Below are positions 27,278 to 36,857 of a stretch of 64,000 nucleotides of DNA, piece after piece (positions within the stretch are counted from its first letter, which is position 1; the number at the start of each line of letters is the position of its first letter). Both the position numbers and the translations under genes were made by a program. The DNA comes from JADLGL01 sp963732865 (lineage in GTDB: Bacteria; Pseudomonadota; Alphaproteobacteria; Rhizobiales; Kaistiaceae). The DNA is taken from positions 310,001 to 374,000 of the forward strand of contig CAVTBC010000003.1 of the NCBI GenBank assembly GCA_963732865.1, written 5' to 3'. The notes under the pieces are model-generated. The model searched no databases. It was not told the DNA's origin and was given only the letters and a program-made list of their open reading frames with translations.

Positions 27278-27598
27278 CTCGCTCCGGGCTGGCGGCCTCG
27301 TTCAACATATTGCAGCACCTTCGCCGCACTTGACGAGGGGGATGCGCGCAATTTGCTCGGCGAACCCGCGGGCGCGCCAGGCAATGCATGTGAAAGGCCC
27401 AAATCGGCGTATATATGGCAAAGCCGCGCTTTGCGAGCCTGGAAAACGGGGCCGGGCGCAAAGCGCTTGAATGCCCGAGCTATTGCCTTGGCCGGGCGCC
27501 TTCTTTGAACCGTCGTGTAGCGCCCTTATGTTCGGCGCCCACTTTCGGTAGAAGCCGACCGGCACATACAGAAACAAGGATTCGGGTGGGATTGATCC
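27278..27598. other. Intergenic region between the divergent membrane-protein gene and phoR
   Basis: A 321-nt region that must carry promoters for both neighbours. It includes a slightly AT-richer patch (around GTATATATGG at 27409-27418). I see no Pho-box-like pair of CTGTCAT repeats here, no tRNA and no credible coding frame. phoR may therefore not be PhoB-controlled from this side. Confidence 0.5.
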
Positions 27599-28927
27599 AT
27601 GGCTGAACCCATTGGAGGCCTGCAAGGTGGCGCGATCTGGCGGCGTGTGCGGCGCCGGGTGAACCGCGCTGGCCGCCTGCTCACGGCAATGGGTGCGGTT
27701 TTGTTGGTGCTTGTCTTCACCGGCGTTATCAGCCTGCTCGGTGGTGCGCTTGCCTTTGCGGCGCTCATCGCGGCGGCGATCCTCGTGCCGCCGAGCGGCC
27801 CCTCCGGCCGCCGCGCCGACCGGCCTTCGGACGACACGCAAGGCGGCTTGCTGCCCGGGACGCGGCGGTTCGCTCAATCCCTGCCGGATCCATGCTTCAT
27901 CCTGGCCGGTGACGGAACGGTTCGCTACGCCAATGATCGGGCGACTGCCGTCTTCGGGATCGAGGCCGGCGAGTTGCTGACATTCCGCCTCCGCTACCCC
28001 GAACTGATCGCCGCTTTCGGTCGCGTGACGCGAGGCCAGGGTCCACAACTGATTCAGTTCGACGAGCGGGTTCCGACGGAAAAGACCTTCTCCGCCTGGT
28101 TCGCGCCGCTCGATGGTCCGGACGGCGACGAGGGCTACCTCCTCATTCTCGACGATCTAACGCAGGCGCGGGCGACCGAAAGGATGCGGGTCGATTTCGT
28201 CGCCAATGCCAGTCACGAACTGCGGACGCCATTGGCGTCGCTGGCCGGATTCGTTGAGACGCTTCAGGGCGCCGCTAAGGACGACGCTGAGGCCCGCGGC
28301 CGATTCCTGACGATGATGCACGAACAGGCGACCCGCATGAGCCGTCTCATCGAAGACCTGTTGTCCCTCAGCCGCGTCGAGATGCGGGCCCATGTACGGC
28401 CGAGCGCGCTCGTCGACCTCGTCGCCATCCTTCGCCATGTCGTCGACATGATGGCGCCCTTGGCGAAGGAGATGGGCGTCACTATCGAAGCGCAGCTCCC
28501 GCCCGACAAGATCATGATCCAGGGCGACCATGACGAGTTGGTTCAGGTGTTCAGCAACCTCATTGAGAACGCCTGCAAGTATGGCCAGTCGGGCCAGCGC
28601 GTCATCGTTCGCGCCGACGCGGCGGACGGCAAGGGCCCCTGTTCGGCGTCGGTAATCGATTTTGGCCCCGGCATCCTGCCGGAGCATTTGCCGCGCCTGA
28701 CCGAGCGGTTCTACCGCGTCGACGCCGACGAAAGCCGGCGCCATCGCGGCACCGGGCTTGGCCTTGCCATCGTCAAGCATATCATCACCCGCCACCGGGC
28801 CCGCCTGCAGATCGAGAGCCGGCCGGGCCAGGGCGCGCGCTTTGTCGTGCAGTTTCCAGATTCCGAGACGGTGCCCGACAGAGAAACGGAGAATACTCAA
28901 TCGAGTCCGTCTCTTATGGCGTCATGA
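27599..28927 (+). CDS. phoR: Phosphate regulon sensor histidine kinase
   Basis: A 442-residue membrane kinase. Two adjacent spans near residues 28-66 (GRLLTAMGAVLLVLVFTGVI and the next) are followed by a PAS-like region (PDPCFILAGDGTVRYANDRA), the H-box FVANASHELRTPLASLAGFV, the N-box FSNLIENACKYG, the G-boxes DFGPGILPEHL and GTGLGLAIVKHI. It has no large periplasmic sensor, as usual for PhoR, which senses phosphate through PstSCAB-PhoU. It phosphorylates PhoB under phosphate limitation. Here it heads the locus phoR-pstSCAB-phoU-phoB. The tail after residue 420 is short and polar. Confidence 0.94.
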   Translation: MAEPIGGLQGGAIWRRVRRRVNRAGRLLTAMGAVLLVLVFTGVISLLGGALAFAALIAAAILVPPSGPSGRRADRPSDDTQGGLLPGTRRFAQSLPDPCFILAGDGTVRYANDRATAVFGIEAGELLTFRLRYPELIAAFGRVTRGQGPQLIQFDERVPTEKTFSAWFAPLDGPDGDEGYLLILDDLTQARATERMRVDFVANASHELRTPLASLAGFVETLQGAAKDDAEARGRFLTMMHEQATRMSRLIEDLLSLSRVEMRAHVRPSALVDLVAILRHVVDMMAPLAKEMGVTIEAQLPPDKIMIQGDHDELVQVFSNLIENACKYGQSGQRVIVRADAADGKGPCSASVIDFGPGILPEHLPRLTERFYRVDADESRRHRGTGLGLAIVKHIITRHRARLQIESRPGQGARFVVQFPDSETVPDRETENTQSSPSLMAS

Positions 28928-28929
28928 AA

Positions 28930-28947
28930 CTGTTATCCTTCCGTCAT
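28930..28947 (+). promoter_or_regulatory. Pho box (PhoB binding site) upstream of pstS
   Basis: Directly after the phoR stop lie two 7-mers, CTGTTAT and CCGTCAT, separated by 4 bp (11-bp period), followed by ATAAG. This closely fits the classical Pho box of two CTGTCAT half-sites with an A/T-rich spacer. It is 108-125 bp ahead of the pstS start, as expected for PhoB activation of pstSCAB-phoU-phoB. Confidence 0.75.
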
Positions 28948-28974
28948 ATAAGAATTGCACGTCGTCCCTAGGGT

Positions 28975-29028
28975 CCAAAATGCAGCGACCCCAGCAGGGG
29001 TCATTTTGGATGACCCCAGTTCTGGGGT
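28975..29028 (+). promoter_or_regulatory. Tandem hairpins in the pstS leader
   Basis: Two stem-loops follow each other. The first (28975-29009) pairs CCAAAAT with ATTTTGG on the outside and GACCCC with GGGGTC on the inside around an AGCA loop. The second (29013-29028) is ACCCCAG-TT-CTGGGGT. The word GACCCCAG occurs in both, 25 bp apart, so the right half of the first hairpin could also pair with the left half of the second. They may be an mRNA-stability or attenuation element; neither is followed by a T run. Confidence 0.55.
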
Positions 29029-29054
29029 TTCAGCTAACAATCAGGAGACGTCAG

Positions 29055-30101
29055 GTGAAACCTTTCCTCCAATGGACCGTGGCCGGCTGCCTTGTTGCAA
29101 GTTCGGCAGTTGCGGCCCTTGCCGCCGATATTTCGGGGGCGGGCGCCACTTTCCCCTATCCGATCTATGCGGCGTGGGCGGACACTTACAAGACTTTGAC
29201 CGGAATCGGCCTCAACTATCAGTCGATCGGCTCCGGCGGCGGCATCCAGCAGATCGAAGCGGGTACCGTTACTTTCGGCGCGACCGACAAGCCGCTCGGT
29301 GCCGAGGAACTCGATCAGTACGGTCTGGCCCAGTTCCCGACCGTCATGGGCGGCATCGTGCCGGTCGTGAACCTTCCGGGCATCGACGCCGGCCAGCTGG
29401 TGCTTGACGGCACCACGCTCGCCGACATCTTCATGGGCAAGGTTACGGCTTGGAACGACCCCGAGATCGCGGCCCTTAACCCGGGCGTCACCCTTCCCTC
29501 GACCGCGATCGCGGTTGTGCACCGCTCGGACGGGTCGGGCACGTCGTTCAACTTCACCTATTACCTCTCGGCCGTCAGCTCCGAATGGGCGAGCGAGATC
29601 GGTGCCGCCACTGCAGTGGAATGGCCGGTTGGCATCGGCGCGCCGGGTAACGAGGGCGTCGCCGCCAGCGTTGGCCAGACCGGTGGCTCCATCGGCTATG
29701 TCGAGTATGCCTATGCCCTGCAGAACGGCCTGGTCTACACCGACATGATCAACGCCGATGGCCAGCGGGTCGAGCCGACTGCGGATGCTTTCGCAGCAGC
29801 TGCCGCGAACGCCGATTGGAGCGGTACGCCGGGCTTTGGCGTTATCCTCGCCAACCAGCCGGGTGCCGGAACGTGGCCGATGGCCGCGGCGACCTTTATC
29901 CTGGTTTACAAGGAGCCGTCGGATCCGGAGGCCACCCTCGAAGTGCTCAAGTTCTTCGACTGGGCCTACGCGAACGGCGACGAGACGGCGCTCGACCTCG
30001 AATACGTCCCGATGCCTGACGCAGTCGTGTCCAGCATCCAGGGGATGTGGGCGTCGGACATCAAGGCTGCCGACGGCACCCCGCTCTACTCGATGCAGTA
30101 G
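29055..30101 (+). CDS. pstS: Periplasmic phosphate-binding protein
   Basis: A 348-residue high-affinity phosphate receptor delivering to PstCAB. It has a signal peptide (cleavage near AALAADISG) and phosphate-contact motifs ISGAGATFPYPIYAAW, GSGGGIQQIEAGTVTFGATD and HRSDGSGTSFNFTYYLS. The GTG start at 29055 is supported by AGGAG at 29043-29047 and by the signal peptide; longer in-frame readings run through the Pho box. It is followed by a strong stem before pstC. Confidence 0.97.
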   Translation: MKPFLQWTVAGCLVASSAVAALAADISGAGATFPYPIYAAWADTYKTLTGIGLNYQSIGSGGGIQQIEAGTVTFGATDKPLGAEELDQYGLAQFPTVMGGIVPVVNLPGIDAGQLVLDGTTLADIFMGKVTAWNDPEIAALNPGVTLPSTAIAVVHRSDGSGTSFNFTYYLSAVSSEWASEIGAATAVEWPVGIGAPGNEGVAASVGQTGGSIGYVEYAYALQNGLVYTDMINADGQRVEPTADAFAAAAANADWSGTPGFGVILANQPGAGTWPMAAATFILVYKEPSDPEATLEVLKFFDWAYANGDETALDLEYVPMPDAVVSSIQGMWASDIKAADGTPLYSMQ

Positions 30102-30112
30102 CATCCAGCCAC

Positions 30113-30143
30113 GTGGAGTGGGCGGAGGTTCCGCCCACTCCAC
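30113..30143 (+). terminator. Strong intra-operon stem-loop between pstS and pstC
   Basis: A perfect 14-bp stem, GTGGAGTGGGCGGA paired with TCCGCCCACTCCAC, closes a GGT loop 11 nt after the pstS stop. There is no T run; CCCCCTTACC follows. It looks like a partial terminator or a 3' RNA-stabilising structure that would keep pstS mRNA more abundant than the downstream permease message. Confidence 0.65.
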
Positions 30144-30227
30144 CCCCTTACCGGCGGCCCGGGCCGGAACACTCAGCGGGCGCTCTTTGCGCGAAATCAT
30201 TCACCCTTCAATGTCTCGCGGGTCGCC

Positions 30228-31223
30228 ATGACTGATAAGACCGTCTCCGAGGGCTTTGGTGTCGCCAACGCCGACTACGATCGCTCCCCGACGGCTCGTC
30301 GTTTCCGACTAAGCGACGGTATCTTCCGCAACACGACGCGGTTTGCCGCTTTCATCGTCCTCGGTCTGCTCGCCGCAGTCATCATCTCGCTGATTATCGG
30401 CGGCTCGCCCGCCCTGTTTCATTTCCAGGGCAGCTTCTTCACCAGTGAACACTGGAACCCGGTCACCCAGGTATTCGGCGCCCTGCCCGCCATCTACGGC
30501 ACGGTGATCACGTCGCTGATCGCGATGGTCATCGCCATCCCGATCGGTCTTGGCATCGCGATGTTCCTGACGGAAATCTGCCCGCCGATGCTGCGCCGGC
30601 CGATCGGCATCGCCATCGAACTTCTCGCCGGCATCCCCAGCATCATCTACGGCATCTGGGGCTTGTTCGTGCTGGCTCCGTTTCTGCAGAAGCATGTGCA
30701 GCCGTTCATCATCAATCTGTTCGGCGATGTCCCGGTGCTTTCGTCGCTTTTCGCCGGGCCGCCCTATGGCATCGGCATCCTGACCGCCGGGCTAGTGTTG
30801 GCGATCATGGTCCTGCCCTTCATCACCGCGATCAGCCGCGACGTGTTCCAGGTCGTGCCGCCGGTTCTCAAGGAGGCCGCTTACGGCGTCGGTTGCACGC
30901 GCTGGGAAGTTCTCCGCCGCGTCGTCATCCCCTTCTCGCGCAGCGGCGTCATCGGCGGTGTCATGCTCGGCCTTGGCCGCGCGCTCGGCGAAACCATGGC
31001 GGTGACTTTCGTCATCGGCAACGCGCACAGAATTTCGGCCTCTCTCTTTGCGCCCGGCACCTCGATCTCGGCGACGATCGCCAACGAGTTCCAAGAAGCG
31101 CTCGGCGAATTCTACAAGTCGTCGCTGGTGGCGCTCGGTCTCATCCTGTTCGTGATCACGTTCGTCGTTCTTGCGGCCGCACGCATCCTGCTCGCGCGCA
31201 CCAACCGCCGGCTGGGAGTGTAA
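30228..31223 (+). CDS. pstC: Phosphate ABC transporter permease PstC
   Basis: A 331-residue inner-membrane permease with six main spans. The N-terminus is hydrophilic to about residue 40. The PstC hallmarks GIWGLFVLAPF and the cytoplasmic EAA-type loop (LKEAAYGVGCTRWEVLRRVV with GLGRALGETMAVTFVIGN) are clear. It forms the channel with PstA. Its stop is one base before the pstA ATG. Confidence 0.96.
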   Translation: MTDKTVSEGFGVANADYDRSPTARRFRLSDGIFRNTTRFAAFIVLGLLAAVIISLIIGGSPALFHFQGSFFTSEHWNPVTQVFGALPAIYGTVITSLIAMVIAIPIGLGIAMFLTEICPPMLRRPIGIAIELLAGIPSIIYGIWGLFVLAPFLQKHVQPFIINLFGDVPVLSSLFAGPPYGIGILTAGLVLAIMVLPFITAISRDVFQVVPPVLKEAAYGVGCTRWEVLRRVVIPFSRSGVIGGVMLGLGRALGETMAVTFVIGNAHRISASLFAPGTSISATIANEFQEALGEFYKSSLVALGLILFVITFVVLAAARILLARTNRRLGV

Positions 31224-31224
31224 G

Positions 31225-32062
31225 ATGGCAAATCCCTATCCCGGGCGCCGCCGTCGCAACAACATCGCCTCAGGCGCAGCCATCGCCGCGGCGATCTTCG
31301 GTCTGAGCTGGCTGGCGCTGATCCTTGGGGTTCTGGTGTGGAAAGGTTTGAGCGGCCTGTCGCTCGACGTCTTCACGCAGATGACACCACCGCCGGGACG
31401 GGCGGGCGGCCTGCTCAATCCGATTGTCGGAAGTCTGATTATGACCGCGATCGCGGTGATCATCGGGACGCCCATCGGCATCCTCGCCGGCACCTACATG
31501 GCCGAATATGGGCGCTATGGCCGCATCACCTCGGTCATCCGGTTCATCAACGACATTCTGCTCAGCGCGCCGTCGATTGTGATCGGCCTGTTCGTCTACG
31601 AAATCCTGGTTGCCCCGCTTGGCCATTTCTCGGCCTGGGCGGGCGCCGTCGCCCTGGCGATCATCGTCGTGCCGGTCACGGTGCGCACGACCGAGGACAT
31701 GCTGACGCTGATCCCCAACACGCTGCGCGAGGCGGCCTCTGCGTTGGGGACGCCGCGTTATGTGATCATCCGCAAGGTCGCGTACCGCGCCGCACGGGCC
31801 GGCATCATCACCGGCGTCCTTTTGGCGGTCGCGCGCATCAGCGGCGAGACGGCGCCACTTCTATTTACCGCCCTCAACAACCAGTTCTTCAGCACGGACG
31901 TCAACGGACCGATGGCGAGCTTGCCGATCGTGATCTACCGATTTGCCCTAAGCCCCTATTCGGAATGGCAGCACCTGGCGTGGACAGGAGCCCTGCTGAT
32001 TACGTTGGCCGTCCTTGCACTGAGCATCGGGGCGCGCGTTCTAGGCCGGTCACGAGGTTCAA

Positions 32063-32070
<8 letters not shown>
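31225..32070 (+). CDS. pstA: Phosphate ABC transporter permease PstA
   Basis: A 281-residue permease partner of PstC. Features are GTPIGILAGTYMAEYGRYGR, SAPSIVIGLFVYEILV, the loop LREAASALGTPRYVIIRKVA and ISGETAPLLFTALNNQ. ATG 31225 follows the pstC stop directly, with GGGAG before it. Its 3' end overlaps pstB by 8 nt, a coupling common in pst operons. Confidence 0.96.
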
Positions 32071-32947
<877 letters not shown>

Positions 32948-32966
32948 TGGCAAGGAGAGCACCAGG

Positions 32967-33692
32967 ATGCCCGAGGCCCATACCGTCACCGGTTTCGACG
33001 ACGAGTTGAAGGAGATAGGCGGCTACGTCGCCCAGATCGGCGGCATGGCCGAGCAGATGGTCGACCAGGCCATCGAAGCGCTTGGCAAGGCCGATACCGA
33101 ATTGGCGGCCAAAGTGATCGAGCAGGACATCACGGTCGACACACTGCAGCGCGAGGTCGAGGAAAAATCGATCATGATGATCGCCCGCCGTCAGCCGATG
33201 GCGCGCGATCTGCGCGAGATCGTGGCGGCGATCCGGATCGCCTCCGACCTCGAGCGCGTCGGCGACCTCGCCAAGAATATCGCCAAGCGGGTGCTCGCCC
33301 TGCAGGGGCAGTTTCAGCCGCAATCGCTGATGCATGGCGTCGAGCATCTCGCCGAACTCAGCCTCGAGCAGTTGAAGAACGTCCTCGACGCCTATGGCCG
33401 CCGCGACGTGAAGCAGGCGCTCGCGGTGTGGCAGCGCGACGAGGAGATCGATGCACTCTACACCTCTCTGTTCCGCGAACTCCTCACCTATATGATGGAG
33501 GATCCGCGTAATATCGGCTTCTGCACCCACCTGCTCTTCTGCGCCAAGAACATTGAGCGGATCGGCGACCACGCGACCAACATTGCCGAGACGGTGCACT
33601 ACCAGATCACCGGCGTCACGCTGACCGACGAGCGGCCCAAGAACGACAGATCAGTCATCGCGACGGCGGACTTGCCGCAGACCGATGACTGA
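32967..33692 (+). CDS. phoU: Phosphate signalling protein PhoU
   Basis: A 241-residue, all-helical protein made of two three-helix PhoU repeats, with metal-binding stretches visible in DITVDTLQREVEEKSIMMIA / RVGDLAKNIAKRVL and CAKNIERIGDHATNIAETV. It links the Pst transporter to PhoR and represses the Pho regulon when phosphate is plentiful. The start is at 32967 with AAGGAGAG upstream. It lies between pstB and phoB. Confidence 0.96.
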   Translation: MPEAHTVTGFDDELKEIGGYVAQIGGMAEQMVDQAIEALGKADTELAAKVIEQDITVDTLQREVEEKSIMMIARRQPMARDLREIVAAIRIASDLERVGDLAKNIAKRVLALQGQFQPQSLMHGVEHLAELSLEQLKNVLDAYGRRDVKQALAVWQRDEEIDALYTSLFRELLTYMMEDPRNIGFCTHLLFCAKNIERIGDHATNIAETVHYQITGVTLTDERPKNDRSVIATADLPQTDD

Positions 33693-33729
33693 CCGGTCCG
33701 TTGTCTGAGCCGCGGGAGCCAGAGGAGAA

Positions 33730-34431
33730 ATGTCGATGACTCCGCGCGTCATGATCGTTGAGGACGAAGAGCCGCTGACGACGCTGCTTCGCTATAACCT
33801 CGAAGCGGAAGGCTACGATGTCGACGCGTCGATGCGCGGCGACGAGGCCGAACTGAAGATCCGCGAAAGCGCGCCCGACCTCTTGCTGCTGGATTGGATG
33901 CTGCCCGGCGTCTCAGGCATCGAGCTGTGCCGCCGCCTACGCCTGCGCGAGGAAACGCGCGAGTTGCCGATCATCATGCTCACCGCCCGCGGCGAGGAGA
34001 CGGAGCGCATCCGCGGTCTTGCCACCGGCGCCGACGACTATGTCGTCAAGCCGTTCTCGGTGCCGGAATTACTGGCCCGCGTGCGCGCCATCCTCCGCCG
34101 CATCCGCCCGGAGACGATCGCCTCGATCCTGCGCAGCGGCGACCTTGAACTCGACCGGCAAACGCACCGCGTCCGTCGCAGCGGCCGCGAAATGCATCTT
34201 GGGCCGACCGAGTACAAGTTGCTGGAATATCTGATGCAGAGCCCTGGCCGGGTGTTCTCGCGCGAGCAATTGCTCGACGGCGTCTGGGGCCGCGAAGTCT
34301 ATGTCGATGAGCGCACGGTCGATGTCCATGTCGGGCGACTGCGCAAGGCGATCAACCGCGGCCGCGCCAAGGACCCGATTCGTACCGTTCGCGGCGCCGG
34401 CTACGCCCTCGACGAGCAGTATGACGGCTGA
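33730..34431 (+). CDS. phoB: Phosphate regulon response regulator PhoB
   Basis: A 233-residue OmpR-type regulator. The receiver has the acid pair EDEEP, the phospho-acceptor Asp in LLLLDWMLPGVSG, Thr in IMLTARGEE and the conserved Lys in VVKPFSVPELLARV. The winged-helix domain (LGPTEYKLLEYLMQSPGRVF, DERTVDVHVGRLRKAI, IRTVRGAGYAL) binds Pho boxes like that at 28930. AGAGGAGAAATG gives a strong start. It is last in the locus, ending convergent with pheT. Confidence 0.97.
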   Translation: MSMTPRVMIVEDEEPLTTLLRYNLEAEGYDVDASMRGDEAELKIRESAPDLLLLDWMLPGVSGIELCRRLRLREETRELPIIMLTARGEETERIRGLATGADDYVVKPFSVPELLARVRAILRRIRPETIASILRSGDLELDRQTHRVRRSGREMHLGPTEYKLLEYLMQSPGRVFSREQLLDGVWGREVYVDERTVDVHVGRLRKAINRGRAKDPIRTVRGAGYALDEQYDG

Positions 34432-34436
34432 GGCCG

Positions 34437-36857
34437 CTAGCTGCGCAGCGCCGCGCCCGTCGCCTTGGTGACGGCCGCGACAATCTTCTCCGACACCGCA
34501 TCGATCTCGGTGTCCGTCAGCGTCCGCGCGGTCGGCTGCAGCGTCACCTCGATGGCGAGCGATTTCTTGTCCGGCCCGAGGGAAGCGCCTTCGAACAGAT
34601 CGAAGACGGCAACTGCGGCAACGAGGTTGCGGTCCGCTCCCTCCGCCGCGCGGACGACGCTTGCGGCGGCGACCTTGCGATCGACAAGGAAGGCGTAGTC
34701 GCGCCGAACTGGCTGCAGGTCGACCAGATCGAGCGGCGGTTTGGTCCGGGTCGCGCGCGCCTTGGGCTCGGGCAGCGCTTCGAGGATCGCTTCGAAACCG
34801 ACGAGCGGACCGGCGATATCAAGTTGCTCGAGGACCGAAGGATGCAACTCGCCGAAATGGGCGAGGACATTCTTCGGGCCGAGTTGCACAGTGCCGACCC
34901 GACCGGGGTGGAACCAGTCTGGGCCCTCGGCGACGATCTGCAGCCTCGCCGTCGGAGCGCCCAGCGCATCCAGAAGCGCGAAGAGATCGGCCTTGGCGTC
35001 GAACACGGTCACCGGCCCTGCCGCGCCGGACCAATGGCGACCGCCGCCGGCGACGCGGGCGGTGCCCAGGCGAATGCCGGTCGCGGCAGTGAACTGATCC
35101 TCCGGCCGGTCGCCGCGGTAGATCTGGCCGACTTCGAACAGGCCGAGATCGCCGAAGCCGCGATCGGCGTTGCGCCTGGCCGCCGCCACGAGGCCCGGCA
35201 GCAGGCTCGGCCGCATGTCCGACATATCGGCCGATATCGGGTTGACGAGCGACAGCGATACGTCGCCGCCGCCAAATGCCTTCGCCTCGGCCTCCGACAC
35301 GAACGACCAGGTGATCGCCTCGGCGAGGCCGGAGGCGGCGAGGACGCGCTTAGCGTGGCGCGTCCGCCTTTGGCCGATCGTCAGGACCGGAGGGGCAACG
35401 CCACCGGCGCGCGACATCGGCGTCGACGGCACCTTGTCGACACCGACGATGCGGACGATCTCCTCGACAAGGTCGGCCTTGCCTTCGACATCGGGGCGCC
35501 AACTCGGCACGACGACGCTGAGCGCCCGACCCTGTGCGGCTGAAGCTTCGAAACCCAGTGCGCCCAGAATGGCGAGCATCTTCGTGGTGGGCACGTCGAT
35601 GCCCGCGAGCCGGCGAACTTCGGTTGCCGGGAATTCGATTGTGCGGCGCGGATCGGGCACGGTCCCCGCGACGGTGACATCGCTCGCCTCGCCGCCGCAT
35701 AGCTCCAGCACCAGTCGCGTCGCAAGATCGAGCCCGGGCAGCATGAAGGCCGGATCGACGCCGCGCTCGAAGCGGAAGCGGGCGTCCGAGTTAATGCCGA
35801 GCTGCCGGCCGGTGCGGGCGATGTTGAGTGGTTCCCACAAGGCCGATTCGATGAGGACGTCCGTCGTCGCGTCGGTGCAGCCCGACGCTTCGCCGCCCAT
35901 GATGCCGGCGAGCGACTCGACGCCATTGTCGTCGGCGATGACGCACATCGAAGGATCGAGCTTGTAGCTCCGCCCATCGAGCGCCAGCAGCTCCTCGCCG
36001 TCACGGCCGCGGCGGACGACGAGATTGCCGGCCACCTTGGCCGCATCGAAGACATGCAGCGGACGGCCGCGATCGAAGGTGAGGAAGTTGGTGACGTCGA
36101 CAAGGGCGTTGATCGGGCGGAGGCCAATCTCGAGCAGGCGCCGCTGGAGCCATTCCGGCGACGGGCCGTTCTTGACGCCGCGCACCAGCCGCAGACCGAA
36201 GGCCGGACAAAGCTGCTCGGTGTCACCGAAATCGAGGGTGACGCCGGCGGGACAGGGGAACCGGCCGGCCATGACAGCAACCGGTGGCGTCTTCAGCTTG
36301 CCAAGGCCGGCGGCGGCGAGATCACGGGCGACGCCCGAGACACCGAGGCAGTCGGGCCGGTTGGGCGTCACCGCGATGTCGATGACTGGATCGTCGAGCT
36401 TCATCCAGGATGCGTAAGACGTGCCGACCGGCGCATCGTCGGCAAGCTCGATGATGCCCTCATGCGCATCGGAGAGGCCGAGCTCGCGCTCGGACAGGAG
36501 CATGCCGTGCGATTCGACGCCGCGGATGGTGCCGACCTTGAGTTCGACGCCGGTGCCGGGAATGTGGCTGCCGGGCGGTGCGAAGACGCCCTTGATGCCG
36601 GCGCGGGCGTTGGGCGCGCCGCAGACGACCTGCACCACCGTCCCGTCGCCCGGATCGACGGTGCAGACGCGCAGGCGGTCGGCATTGGGATGCTGCTCGG
36701 CAGTGAGGACGGCGGCAATGCGGAACGGCGCCAGGGCCTTCGCCTTGTCCTCGACGCTTTCGACTTCGAGGCCGATCCGCGTCAGGGTATCGGCGATTTC
36801 GCCGACCGTGGCCGTGGTGTCGAGATGCTCCTTGAGCCAGGACAGGGTAAATTTCAT
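34437..36857 (-). CDS. pheT: Phenylalanine-tRNA ligase beta subunit
   Basis: An 806-residue subunit that, as alpha2beta2 with PheS, charges tRNA-Phe. Domains in order: an EMAP-like tRNA-binding domain (FRIAAVLTAEQHPNADRLRV, from about residue 45), B3/B4 editing region, B5, the catalytic-like core and a C-terminal FDX-ACB anticodon-binding domain (RDYAFLVDRKVAAASVVRA). It is complete. The start overlaps the stop of the upstream sulfotransferase gene (ATGA), so its translation depends on an inserted gene rather than directly on pheS. Confidence 0.97.
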   Translation of the reverse strand: MKFTLSWLKEHLDTTATVGEIADTLTRIGLEVESVEDKAKALAPFRIAAVLTAEQHPNADRLRVCTVDPGDGTVVQVVCGAPNARAGIKGVFAPPGSHIPGTGVELKVGTIRGVESHGMLLSERELGLSDAHEGIIELADDAPVGTSYASWMKLDDPVIDIAVTPNRPDCLGVSGVARDLAAAGLGKLKTPPVAVMAGRFPCPAGVTLDFGDTEQLCPAFGLRLVRGVKNGPSPEWLQRRLLEIGLRPINALVDVTNFLTFDRGRPLHVFDAAKVAGNLVVRRGRDGEELLALDGRSYKLDPSMCVIADDNGVESLAGIMGGEASGCTDATTDVLIESALWEPLNIARTGRQLGINSDARFRFERGVDPAFMLPGLDLATRLVLELCGGEASDVTVAGTVPDPRRTIEFPATEVRRLAGIDVPTTKMLAILGALGFEASAAQGRALSVVVPSWRPDVEGKADLVEEIVRIVGVDKVPSTPMSRAGGVAPPVLTIGQRRTRHAKRVLAASGLAEAITWSFVSEAEAKAFGGGDVSLSLVNPISADMSDMRPSLLPGLVAAARRNADRGFGDLGLFEVGQIYRGDRPEDQFTAATGIRLGTARVAGGGRHWSGAAGPVTVFDAKADLFALLDALGAPTARLQIVAEGPDWFHPGRVGTVQLGPKNVLAHFGELHPSVLEQLDIAGPLVGFEAILEALPEPKARATRTKPPLDLVDLQPVRRDYAFLVDRKVAAASVVRAAEGADRNLVAAVAVFDLFEGASLGPDKKSLAIEVTLQPTARTLTDTEIDAVSEKIVAAVTKATGAALRS

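Noticed and set aside
27278..27598. Second Pho box upstream of phoR
   Set aside because: No paired CTGTCAT-like 7-mers with 11-bp period were found.
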